Source: Stenotrophomonas sp. 610A2 (GTDB lineage: Bacteria > Pseudomonadota > Gammaproteobacteria > Xanthomonadales > Xanthomonadaceae). Taken from it: a DNA stretch of 64,000 bases. Below are positions 28,299 to 38,620 of this stretch, piece after piece (position 1 is the stretch's first letter; every line of letters begins with the position of its first letter). The position numbers and the translations under genes are program-made. The stretch is taken from assembly GCF_030549615.1 (NCBI RefSeq), contig NZ_CP130832.1, positions 4,216,001 to 4,280,000 on the forward strand. The letters are read 5' to 3'. The notes under the pieces are model-generated. The model did not search any database. It saw only the letters and a program-made list of their open reading frames with translations, and was not told where the DNA came from.

Positions 28299-28839
28299 GG
28301 TCACCCACCAAGGCCGCAGCCTCGACTTCGCTCATCAGGACGTCCATCAGCATCATCACCGCATTCTCCGAGCGCGCATCGAACGGCACCAGCGGCAGCG
28401 GCCGGCCGGCGGTCTTCTGCGCCTGCAACAGGCAGGCATCCAGGTGCACGTCCGGCATCAGATCGAACTTTGAAACACCGATCACCGCAGGCACCGTGCC
28501 CGCGTGTTCGCGCAGCGCCAGCAGGTAGCGCTCCATCTCCTGCGCCACGTCCGGACTGGATGCGTCGGCCAGGATCACCACGCCACGCGCACCCTGCAGC
28601 AGCACCGGCCAGATGAAGGAAAAACGTTCCTGCCCCGGTGTGCCATACAGGCGCAGACGATCACCGTTGGGAAGATTGACGTCGGCATAATCCATCGCCA
28701 CCGTCGTCGCGAGCTTGGATGAGCTGGTATCGGTATTGATCACATCCGTATCAATGACGGTGCCGCCAGCAACCGCGCGCACCAAGGTCGACTTGCCGGC
28801 CCCCATGGCCCCCAGGATCACTACCTTGTGTTCGATCAT
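28291..28839 (-). CDS. small Ras/MglA-like GTPase
   Basis: A 182-residue GTP-binding protein. P-loop GAMGAGKS is at 10-17, a switch-I threonine is in KLATTVAMDYA (45/46), G3 is YGTPGQERF (65-73) and G4 is SKFDL (123-127), where Ser replaces the usual Asn/Thr of N/TKxD. The DTPGQ-like G3 resembles bacterial GTPases of the MglA/Rup class. It overlaps both neighbours: ATGA with the upstream unknown gene and eight bases with the Roadblock gene. With them it likely forms a nucleotide-controlled switch module, perhaps in polarity, motility or secretion; the process is unknown. Confidence 0.88.
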   Translation of the reverse strand: MIEHKVVILGAMGAGKSTLVRAVAGGTVIDTDVINTDTSSSKLATTVAMDYADVNLPNGDRLRLYGTPGQERFSFIWPVLLQGARGVVILADASSPDVAQEMERYLLALREHAGTVPAVIGVSKFDLMPDVHLDACLLQAQKTAGRPLPLVPFDARSENAVMMLMDVLMSEVEAAALVGDHV

Positions 28840-29813
28840 GCATGGGTTCCTGTGCGTTGGCGCACACTGCGCCACATCCGCGCCAGCAGGGCGCTGGCGC
28901 TGTTCCTGGCGGGTGTAGCTGGTGGCGCCGCGGTAATCTCCGGCACGCGCACTTCGGCGTAACCACACAGGTAGGCCGAGCGCATGAAGGCGCGGGCTGC
29001 ACTGATATCCACATCCAGCAACTGGGTGCACTCGGTCAAGCTGCAGGGCTTCTTCAGCAGCAGCGAGCACAGCCGGAAGCCATCGTGCTGATGCGCCAGC
29101 ACACGGAAATCCGGCCAGCGCAGCAGGCTCACCTGTGCCTGCTGTTGCAACCGCCGATCGAAGTCGGTCCAGTTGTCGCCGAACTGCGCCATCTGCCAGA
29201 GCAGTGGCCGCAATGGTTGCCGCGACAGCTTGTCAGCCATCGCGTCGAAACGTGCCTGCGACACTTCCTGCAAGGCCAGCAGCTCGAACACGTCACCCAG
29301 TTGCTGCGCCAGCGTTGGACCGTCGGCCGGGTGCAGGTAGAGCGGCACCATCTGGTCGTGTTCGAAATCGATCAGCAGCTGTGGCTGGCCCTGCAGCGAG
29401 AGAATCGCGCGGCCCTGCTTTTCCTGCAGCCGCCGCCGCAGCAGGCGGGTGACCTGCTTGGCCCCGCTGGCCAGGTACAGGCCATCCGTGCTGGTATCGA
29501 CAACCGCGCTTGGCGTTGGCGCCAGCGCGCGTTGAATCTCTGCGCGGTCAAGGTACGGAGTATCGGCGTCGCGGCCGTCGTGCACGGCGCCGGCATCATC
29601 GTGCAGCCAGAGCCGCATCGCCGGCCGCTTGCTGGCCATGTGCCGGGCGGCACTGCGCAGCGCCGGGGTGTCACGAACCAGCAGCAGGTCGCACTGGTCC
29701 AGATCCACACAACGCTGCAGGCCTTCCGGTGGCAACCCTGCAATTTCCCTCAATCGCCCGAGAAGCGTCTGCTCCTCACGGGTGTCCGAGCCCACTACCA
29801 GCACCCTGGTCAT
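28836..29813 (-). CDS. uncharacterised protein of the GTPase/Roadblock operon
   Basis: A 325-residue protein that I do not recognise as a named family. The N-terminus TRVLVVGSDTREEQTLLGRL looks like the start of a receiver or Rossmann fold, but no phospho-acceptor pattern follows. The middle has a segment rich in strands (GRAILSLQGQPQLLIDFEHD) and helices. The C-terminal part (HQHDGFRLCSLLLKKPCSLT ... SAAR) resembles a winged-helix-like module. There is no signal peptide or membrane helix. Its stop overlaps the GTPase ATG in ATGA, so the three gene products are made together. It may be an effector or scaffold of the GTPase. Confidence 0.75.
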   Translation of the reverse strand: MTRVLVVGSDTREEQTLLGRLREIAGLPPEGLQRCVDLDQCDLLLVRDTPALRSAARHMASKRPAMRLWLHDDAGAVHDGRDADTPYLDRAEIQRALAPTPSAVVDTSTDGLYLASGAKQVTRLLRRRLQEKQGRAILSLQGQPQLLIDFEHDQMVPLYLHPADGPTLAQQLGDVFELLALQEVSQARFDAMADKLSRQPLRPLLWQMAQFGDNWTDFDRRLQQQAQVSLLRWPDFRVLAHQHDGFRLCSLLLKKPCSLTECTQLLDVDISAARAFMRSAYLCGYAEVRVPEITAAPPATPARNSASALLARMWRSVRQRTGTHA

Positions 29814-29984
29814 GCCCTCTTCCCCTTTCGACGCGTCCGCGTCATGCGATTCCCTGCGTGTCGAATGAGGCTATTCCAGATGCTGTATGTGAAAGGGTGA
29901 TTGGACCCACAATTCGATTTTTCAGTGGACCTTTCCCTACTCGACCTTGGTCGTATCTACACGCGGTCATCACGCGAAAACAAG

Positions 29985-30015
29985 AAAGCCTGCCTCCTGG
30001 AAGGAGGCAGGCTTT
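29985..30015 (-). terminator. rho-independent terminator after icd
   Basis: AAAGCCTGCCTCC and GGAGGCAGGCTTT form a 13-bp stem with a five-base loop, followed on the minus strand by CTTGTTTTC. It is 48 bases after the icd stop; the spacer on to 29813 holds nothing else recognised. Confidence 0.9.
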
Positions 30016-30063
30016 CGATGTGTAACGGCAGCTACAACTCGCCGCTACTGCTCTTACGTTTGA

Positions 30064-32526
<2,463 letters not shown>

Positions 32527-32636
32527 TCATGTCGCTCACGACCGTGGTGGTGTCACCTGCAACCACCCGCGCCACGCATGGAACAGGTTCGCACAGTGCG
32601 CAAACCGCGGCTCCACGCAGCCGCACGGTGCGTCCT

Positions 32637-32726
32637 GCGGGAGCGGCGTCAGCCGCGACGCTGAGGTTGCTCGAATCCCTTCATCTGATGGTGTTTCTGC
32701 TTCGCGGCTGACGCCGCTCCTACCGC
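32637..32726. repeat. inverted pair of GGCGT-type palindromes
   Basis: A forward GCGGGAGCGGCGTCAGCCGC copy near 32637-32663 and a reversed CTTCGCGGCTGACGCCGCTC copy at 32699-32726. Together they form a larger inverted repeat. The rest of the 525-base gap between icd and the lipoprotein gene shows no gene. Confidence 0.85.
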
Positions 32727-32745
32727 AAGCATCTACGGTTGGCGC

Positions 32746-32775
32746 AAAAAAAAGGCGCAGCCTGTTGGCTGCGCC
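32746..32775 (-). terminator. rho-independent terminator after the lipoprotein gene
   Basis: Read on the minus strand: GGCGCAGCC, loop AACA, GGCTGCGCC, then eight T. It lies 46 bases after the stop. Confidence 0.94.
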
Positions 32776-32820
32776 CATGCGTTTCACCGGCGGGAGAGAG
32801 TTCGCCGGCTTACGCCTTGC

Positions 32821-33300
32821 TCACTTCACCTCGAACTGCTGCTGGGTACCGGCAGCCTTGCCGTCGACGGTGACGTCGGCGGTGTACTTGCCGGCCGGCC
32901 ACGGCGTTGCCTTGGTGAATTCGATATTGGTTGTGCCTGCGTCGGTCGCGTTGAGCGTGGCGCTCTGCTCACCGGCAACCTGGCCATCCTGATAGGTCAA
33001 CTTGGCGGCCACCGGCACATTGCTGGCGGTACCGCTGGTCTTGACCGAGACGATGATCTTGTCCTTGGCAGCCAACACTGCAACCGGTGCCACCGACAGA
33101 TCAGCCGCAGCCGCGTTGCCGACCGTCACCGAAGTCACTGCGAGAACGGGCGCGGCAGGTGCGGACTCAACCATCGGTGCCGGGGCTGCAGCAACCGGCG
33201 GCGGTGGCGCGACCTCTTCTTCCTTCTTCTTGCAACCAACCAGCGCAACCGCACCGACCACTGCGATCATCAGGGCACTGCTAAGCGAAGTCTTCTTCAT
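32821..33300 (-). CDS. small lipoprotein of unknown function
   Basis: 159 residues with a lipoprotein signal peptide: KK, a hydrophobic helix and the lipobox VALVGC with Cys23. After it comes a KKKEEE patch, a Pro/Ala-rich linker ([11 protein letters not shown]) and a beta-rich C-terminal domain with KIIVSVKTSG and GKYTADVTVDGK, which looks like an Ig-like or carbohydrate-binding-like sandwich. It should sit in the outer membrane, or in the inner membrane facing the periplasm. ATG is preceded by GGAG. It precedes the LysM gene's stop by 50 bases and has its own terminator. No function is assigned. Confidence 0.8.
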   Translation of the reverse strand: MKKTSLSSALMIAVVGAVALVGCKKKEEEVAPPPPVAAAPAPMVESAPAAPVLAVTSVTVGNAAAADLSVAPVAVLAAKDKIIVSVKTSGTASNVPVAAKLTYQDGQVAGEQSATLNATDAGTTNIEFTKATPWPAGKYTADVTVDGKAAGTQQQFEVK

Positions 33301-33350
33301 GAATTGCTCCGAATCTGGTTTGAAAGTTCGTACGTAGCGCGTGTCGGGGA

Positions 33351-33653
33351 TCAGCCCTGACGCGCAGGAATCTTCAGTATCTGTCCCGGCCGGATCTTGT
33401 CCGGATCATCGAGGACGTCACGGTTGGCATCGAAGATTTTCTTCCACGCATTGCCATCGCCAAGCAGGTTCTTGGCGATCTTGGAAAGGTTGTCGCCGCT
33501 CTGCACCGTGTAGTGCTGCTCGCCGACGATCTCTTCAGTGCTGGTCACGGTAGCCGTGACATCGGAGAAATCAGCTTTCTGTACCACCTGCTCGGTACTG
33601 CTGACGGTCCCGGTGACATCGGAAAAGTCGGCTTTCTTTTCAGTACTGCTCAT
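33351..33653 (-). CDS. LysM-domain protein with duplicated N-terminal motif
   Basis: 100 residues. The LysM domain (about 47-96: HYTVQSGDNLSKIAKNLLGD ... IRPGQILKIP) would bind peptidoglycan. Before it are two near-identical 18-residue units, KADFSDVTGTVSSTEQVV (7-24) and KADFSDVTATVTSTEEIV (26-43). There is no signal peptide, as in the BON-LysM protein YgaU/Kbp, whose LysM part it resembles; no BON domain is present. ATG is preceded by GGAGGAG. It may be co-transcribed with the lipoprotein gene downstream. Role unknown, possibly stress or envelope related. Confidence 0.85.
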   Translation of the reverse strand: MSSTEKKADFSDVTGTVSSTEQVVQKADFSDVTATVTSTEEIVGEQHYTVQSGDNLSKIAKNLLGDGNAWKKIFDANRDVLDDPDKIRPGQILKIPARQG

Positions 33654-33751
33654 CCAGGTTGCTCCTCCGTGACTGACGGGAGCAACGATTGCATGAGGCC
33701 TGTTAAGGTTTCATCGCGCCGACGTAAAAACCTGCGTACGCAGCTGAATGT

Positions 33752-34561
33752 TTATTGACGCAGGTCGCGGATCGGCGCGCTGGCGACCAGACCCGGACTG
33801 GCCCGGCGCGGATTGATGTCCAGACCGCCACGGCGGGTATAGCGCGCCTCCACTTCCAGCGTGGCCGGCTGGCAACGCTGGCTCAGCTCCAGGAAGATCC
33901 GCTCCACGCACTGTTCATGGAACTCGGCATGGTCGCGGTAGCTGACCAGATAGCGCAGCAGGCCTTCGCGGTCGATGCGTGGGCCCTGGTAGCGGATGCT
34001 GACGCTGGCCCAGTCCGGCTGGCCGGTCACCGGGCAATTTGACTTGAGCAGCGCCGAAACCAGGGTCTCACTGGCCATCGTGCTGGTATCGGCAAGCAGC
34101 AAGGCCGCGTCCGGCGGGCCGTAGCTTTCAATGGCGACATCCAGGTGGTCAATGCTCTCCCCCGCCGCCTGCTCGACCGGCGGCAGGCCGAACTCGACCC
34201 GCACATCGGCACCGGCGCAGGCCGACAGATCGGTGGCAATGCGCTCGCGTACCGCCTCGGCACGGTTGAAACGCGCCCCGTTCAGCGAATTCAGGTACAA
34301 CTTGAGCGACTTGGACTCGATCAGGTTTGGCGACGTGCCCGGCACGTACAGGGTCGCGGTCTCCACGCAGGGTTTGCCGCGCGCATCCAGCCAACCCAGC
34401 TCATAGATATGCCAGCGGTCCTCGCCGACGAACGGCAGTTCGCTGCCCAGGCCGATCTCGGCACGTGCGCCGGCGCGCGGGATCGGGAACAGCAGACTGG
34501 CGTCGTACTGGCGGGGGTATTCGACCTCTCGGCCGAGGCTGGAATCTTGGGGTGTGTTCAT
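33752..34561 (-). CDS. queF: NADPH-dependent 7-cyano-7-deazaguanine reductase QueF
   Basis: About 269 residues, the long bimodular QueF type (E. coli 282). The QueF motif [13 protein letters not shown] and the catalytic-cysteine segment [14 protein letters not shown] are present, along with [10 protein letters not shown]. It reduces preQ0 to preQ1 in queuosine biosynthesis for tRNA. ATG at 34561 is chosen; a GTG at 34567 is two codons upstream. It lies between the LysM gene and a DUF4261 gene, with no other queuosine gene near. Confidence 0.94.
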   Translation of the reverse strand: MNTPQDSSLGREVEYPRQYDASLLFPIPRAGARAEIGLGSELPFVGEDRWHIYELGWLDARGKPCVETATLYVPGTSPNLIESKSLKLYLNSLNGARFNRAEAVRERIATDLSACAGADVRVEFGLPPVEQAAGESIDHLDVAIESYGPPDAALLLADTSTMASETLVSALLKSNCPVTGQPDWASVSIRYQGPRIDREGLLRYLVSYRDHAEFHEQCVERIFLELSQRCQPATLEVEARYTRRGGLDINPRRASPGLVASAPIRDLRQ

Positions 34562-34641
34562 TGGCACAGTTTAATTGCGCCAGCTTGAGCGCCGCCTATA
34601 CCGGGGCGCTCTTCTGCCATGAAACCCATGCCTGCGCGGCT

Positions 34642-35508
34642 TCAGTTCAGCAGCCGCGCCCACCACGATTTGCTGGGTTTGGCCTGTGGGATCTCCTCGC
34701 TCACCAGCTGCATCACTTCCCGCTCCGGGTCCAGCGCCGAGGGACCGTAGACCACGCGGATGCGTTCCTCCTCGGTTGCCCCGAGGGTGTCGCCATCGTT
34801 GATGACCATGCCGTTCTCGATCAGGTAATCGACGATGCCGGTGAGCCGGCTGAACACGCCTTCAGCAGTGTCCCCGGTCTCTGGAATCTCGATGTCCATC
34901 AAGCCGAGCATGTCCATGCCGCGGGTATGCCCGGTCATCACCCCGTCCGGACGCGAGCCGACGTTGATCGCCACCCAGGCAATCGGCAGCGGCTCGGGCA
35001 GGGTGGCCTGGGTCAGCTCGCGGAACAGGCCCGGCAGCACCACATGGTTGGCACTGCCGAAGTAGACCGCCTGGATGCTGTCGGACAAGGCAACAGCCGA
35101 GGCCAGCACGCGACTGAGTAGTGCGGCCTGGGCGACGAGGTTGCTGTCCTCCTGACTGTCATCGCCGAACCGCATCACGGTGACGATGGTGTGCGCGGTG
35201 TAATCCACCGGTGCCGGCGAGGCCTCCGGCCACAGTCGGCTGTGTGCGCAGATCTGGTCAATGTCATCGCCGATCTGCACCGGGATCGGCATCAAGGCGA
35301 TCAGATAGTCGGCGTACTCCAGGCATTGCACCGACGAATCCTCGTCATCGGCATCCTTGTCGCCCTCAGCATCGGTTCGGGCTTCGCCCAGCCGCAGCAG
35401 CGATTGGTCCAGGTCAGGCCAATCGCTGCGCATCTGCGCAAGCAGGGCTTCGGCGGTGAACTGCGGGTCGAGCTGCGACTGCAGCAGCATGGCCAGGCTG
35501 ACGCTCAT
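34642..35508 (-). CDS. DUF4261-domain protein
   Basis: 288 residues, cytosolic by composition, very acidic (DAEGDKDADDEDS at about 46-58). The middle ALMPIPVQIGDDIDQIC ... AHTIVTVMRF and VAINVGSRPDGVMTGHTRGMD match what I know of DUF4261 proteins, which are often found near type VI secretion genes or as orphan genes. No catalytic motif is evident. It is 44 bases downstream of the M20 gene and 80 bases upstream of queF. Function unknown. Confidence 0.75.
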   Translation of the reverse strand: MSVSLAMLLQSQLDPQFTAEALLAQMRSDWPDLDQSLLRLGEARTDAEGDKDADDEDSSVQCLEYADYLIALMPIPVQIGDDIDQICAHSRLWPEASPAPVDYTAHTIVTVMRFGDDSQEDSNLVAQAALLSRVLASAVALSDSIQAVYFGSANHVVLPGLFRELTQATLPEPLPIAWVAINVGSRPDGVMTGHTRGMDMLGLMDIEIPETGDTAEGVFSRLTGIVDYLIENGMVINDGDTLGATEEERIRVVYGPSALDPEREVMQLVSEEIPQAKPSKSWWARLLN

Positions 35509-35552
35509 GGGGCTCCTTCGTCCTTGTAGGTAAGCCCCGACAGTACCCGGAG

Positions 35553-36872
35553 TCAGCCTGCCTTGTCACCGTGCAGGTAATCCAGCGACACCTGCAACAG
35601 CGCGCGCAGACCTACATCCAGCGCCTTCTCGTCGAGCAGAAACTTGGGCGAATGATTGCTGGGCGCAGTGGCCGGATCGATGCCGGCACCGGTAGAACCG
35701 ACGAAGAAGAACATCGACGGCACCTGCTGTGCATACAGCGAGAAGTCCTCCGAGCCCATCTGCAGCGGCGGTTCGTAGACGTTGCCCTTGCCGACCACGG
35801 CCTGCAGGCTGGGCAGCATGCGCGCGGTCAGGGCCGGATCGTTGACCGTGGCCGGGTTGCCGTCCTTCTCGTAGATGTCGGTGACGGCAGTTGCGCCGTG
35901 TGCGGCGGCGGTGTGCTCGGCGACGTTGCGCAGGTCGGCGAAGATCTGCTGGCGCATGACCGGATCGAAGGTGCGGATGGTGCCGACCATTTCCACCGAG
36001 TCGGGGATGATGTTGTAGCGGATGCCGCCCTTGATCGCGCCAAAGGTGACCACCGCCGGCTGCTTGGACAGATTGACGCGGCGGCTGACGATGGTCTGCG
36101 CGGTGCCGATCAGATCGGACGCAGCCACAATCGGGTCCACCCCGTTCCACGGCGCCGAACCATGCGTCTGGCGACCATTGACGGTGATGCCGAAGCGATC
36201 GGAGGCGGCCATCAGCGGGCCACCACGCACCGCGATCTGGCCCGCCTGCACGCTGGAGAACACATGCAGGCCGAATACCGCCTCCGGCTTGAAGTCCTTG
36301 AACAGGCCTTCCTTCAGCATCAGGTCGGCACCGCCCTGCTCCGGCGGCGGCGCGCCTTCCTCGGCGGGCTGGAAGATCAGCATCACTTCACCGGGCAGCT
36401 TGTCGCGCATGGCGACCAAGGCGTCTGCCACGCCCAGCAGTGTGGCGGTGTGCGCGTCATGGCCACAGGCATGCATCACCCCGACCTGTTCGCCGCGGTA
36501 CTCGGCGGTGGCCTTGGAGGCGAATGGCAGGCCGGTCTGTTCGGTGACCGGCAGTGCGTCCATGTCGGCGCGCAGGGCGATCTTCGGGCCGGGCAGCCCA
36601 CCCTTGATGATGGCGACCACGCCGTGCACGGCCACGCCGGTCTTCGGGTTCAGGCCCATCGCCCGCAGGCGCTCGGCAACCTTGGCGGCGGTGCGTTCTT
36701 CGCGGTTGGAGAGTTCCGGATGGGCGTGGAAGTCGCGACGCCAATCCACCACCTGCTGCTGCAGGCGAGTGGCGGCAGCTGCCACCTCCGGCCGCTGCGC
36801 GGCATCCTGGGCCTGCGCCAGCGGGGCAAGGGCGCAAAGCAAGGCAGACAGCAACACGGTCTTGCGGGCCAT
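35553..36872 (-). CDS. secreted M20-family amidohydrolase
   Basis: About 439 residues with a signal peptide (VLLSALLCALAPLAQAQ). M20D metallopeptidase motifs are present: DFHAHPELSNREERT, ALRADMDALPVTEQTG, the zinc ligands in HACGHDAHTA, and FQPAEEG with the catalytic and bridging glutamates. Family members hydrolyse N-acyl amino acids, hippurate or auxin conjugates; which of these applies cannot be told. The start ATG at 36872 follows GGAAGGAG. It acts in the periplasm or outside the cell. Confidence 0.9.
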   Translation of the reverse strand: MARKTVLLSALLCALAPLAQAQDAAQRPEVAAAATRLQQQVVDWRRDFHAHPELSNREERTAAKVAERLRAMGLNPKTGVAVHGVVAIIKGGLPGPKIALRADMDALPVTEQTGLPFASKATAEYRGEQVGVMHACGHDAHTATLLGVADALVAMRDKLPGEVMLIFQPAEEGAPPPEQGGADLMLKEGLFKDFKPEAVFGLHVFSSVQAGQIAVRGGPLMAASDRFGITVNGRQTHGSAPWNGVDPIVAASDLIGTAQTIVSRRVNLSKQPAVVTFGAIKGGIRYNIIPDSVEMVGTIRTFDPVMRQQIFADLRNVAEHTAAAHGATAVTDIYEKDGNPATVNDPALTARMLPSLQAVVGKGNVYEPPLQMGSEDFSLYAQQVPSMFFFVGSTGAGIDPATAPSNHSPKFLLDEKALDVGLRALLQVSLDYLHGDKAG

Positions 36873-36969
36873 CAGCAACTCTCCTTCCAATCGGGGACAG
36901 GGTGAATGTAGGCCAATCATGGGCCAAGCGCCTGTCGGCAGGGAACCGACACGATGTAAGTAATCCGGC

Positions 36970-37178
36970 GTAGTGCCGAGCCATGCTCGGCAGTGGCGTT
37001 CCCCGCAGCCACCGACTTGCAGGAGCGGCGTCAGCCGCGAAGCTGGTGGTTCGCCAGATCACAAACCAATTGGTGGTTCCCAATGTGTCGGCTTCGCGGC
37101 TCACGCCGCTCCTACAACCTTCCTGCATGTTGATGGGATGCAGGGAAGGCCCCTTTGCCGAGCATGGCTCGGCACTAC
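36970..37178. repeat. mirror-symmetric nest of SMAG and GGCGT palindromes
   Basis: Order: forward SMAG (36970-36992), forward GGAGCGGCGTCAGCCGCGAA (37017-37043), reversed GCGGCTCACGCCGCTCC copy (37091-37117), reversed SMAG (37156-37178). The gap 36873-37331 between the M20 gene and the RND adaptor contains no gene. Confidence 0.9.
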
Positions 37179-37331
37179 AACATCAGGTCAACCGATGCCG
37201 CGATGGAACGTTCATCACCTGCACGGGTCTGTATGCGTGGCCCATCGGTCATGCCTCCCAGACCACAGGCACGGGGGTATCCTCTGCGCCTTGTTCGTTC
37301 TCCCCCCAATCGGTTGCTCAGGAGTTTTCGC

Positions 37332-38573
37332 ATGTCGCGTTTCTGGAAGATCGTACTGCTGGTCATTGCAGTGCTGCTGGTGGCCGGTATCGGCTATCGG
37401 GTGATGGGGGGCGGCAAGCAGAAGGCCGGTGCGGCGCCGGCAGGCATGAACCAGGGCGGCCGGGGCGAGCAGGACAAGGATCCGGTGCCGGTCACCGCGG
37501 TCAGCGCCGAGAAGAAAGACGTGCCGGTCTACCTGACCGCACAGGGCACGGTGACAGCGTTCAATACCGTCACGGTCAGCCCGCAGGTCGGTGGCCAGCT
37601 GCTCAGCGTCAACTTCCGCGAAGGCCAGGCAGTCAAGAAGGGTGATCTGCTGGCGCAGATCGACCCGCGCACCTTCCAGGCCCAGTACGACCAGGCCGTC
37701 GCCAGCAAGCGCCAGAACGAGGCCCTGCTGGCCACCGCGCAGTCCAATTACGCGCGCTCCAACTCGCCGGAATACCGCCAGTTCGTGGCGCAGACCGACC
37801 TGACCACGCTGCGCAACCAGGTCAGCCAGTACCAGGCCGCCGTGGCCGCCTCGCAGGCTTCGGCCGCGCAGGCCAAGGTGCAGTTGGACTACACCCGCAT
37901 CACCTCACCGATCAATGGCATCGCCGGTATCCGTGCGGTCGACCCGGGCAATGTGGTCAGCGCCGGCAGCCAGATCGTCACCGTGACCCAGCTGCAGCCG
38001 GCCTATGTGCTGTTCAACCTGCCAGAGCAGCAGCTCGATGCAGTGCGCAGCGCGCAGGCCGCAGGCCCGCTGCAGACCGCCACCCTGGACCGCGAAGGCG
38101 GCAGCGTGGTCAATGCCGACGGCGTGCTGCAGGTGGTGGACAACCAGATCAGCAGCAGCAGCGGCACCTTCCGCCTGCGTGCGCAGTTCCCGAACGCCAA
38201 CGATGCACTGTGGCCGGGCCAGTTCGTCAATGTACAGATGAAGCTCAACGTGCTGCCGGGCGCGATCGTGGTGCCGGCCGAAGCCGTGCAGCGCAGCAGC
38301 ACCAGCGACTTCGTCTACCTGGTGAAGGCCGACAACACCGTCACCCTGCGTGATGTGGTGCAGGGCGGCCAGGTCGATGACAGCCACGTGGTGATCAGCA
38401 AGGGCCTGCAGGCCGGCGACAAGGTCGTCACCGAAGGCCAGTTCCGCTTGAAGGAAGGCAGCAAGGTCAACGCACTGGCACCAGGCCAGGCACCGCCGGC
38501 ACCGACTGAAGAACAGCTCAAGGCGGCCAGCCAGAAGGGCAACCGTGGTGGACGGGGTGGCCCGCCGCGCTGA
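37332..38573 (+). CDS. mdtA: RND efflux periplasmic adaptor (MdtA/SmeI-like)
   Basis: A 413-residue membrane-fusion protein. One N-terminal anchor helix (IVLLVIAVLLVAGIGYRVM) is followed by a lipoyl half-motif (GTVTAFNTVTVSPQVGGQLL), an alpha-hairpin, the second lipoyl half (LDYTRITSPINGIAGIRAVD) and a beta-barrel domain with WPGQFVNVQ. It bridges the inner-membrane pump and the outer-membrane channel. AGGAG precedes the ATG at 37332. It is followed by two different RND pump genes, the arrangement of MdtABC and of SmeIJK in S. maltophilia. No outer-membrane factor is encoded next to it. Confidence 0.92.
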   Translation: MSRFWKIVLLVIAVLLVAGIGYRVMGGGKQKAGAAPAGMNQGGRGEQDKDPVPVTAVSAEKKDVPVYLTAQGTVTAFNTVTVSPQVGGQLLSVNFREGQAVKKGDLLAQIDPRTFQAQYDQAVASKRQNEALLATAQSNYARSNSPEYRQFVAQTDLTTLRNQVSQYQAAVAASQASAAQAKVQLDYTRITSPINGIAGIRAVDPGNVVSAGSQIVTVTQLQPAYVLFNLPEQQLDAVRSAQAAGPLQTATLDREGGSVVNADGVLQVVDNQISSSSGTFRLRAQFPNANDALWPGQFVNVQMKLNVLPGAIVVPAEAVQRSSTSDFVYLVKADNTVTLRDVVQGGQVDDSHVVISKGLQAGDKVVTEGQFRLKEGSKVNALAPGQAPPAPTEEQLKAASQKGNRGGRGGPPR

Positions 38574-38620
38574 TGCGCTGGCCGGCACCCGCCTCCCCTC
38601 CCCCGCACCAGGAACCGACC

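Noticed and set aside
27547..28473. Plus-strand open frames across the Roadblock gene and the inverted repeat
   Set aside because: They read through hexamer and CCCTCCC repeats and are antisense to a supported gene.
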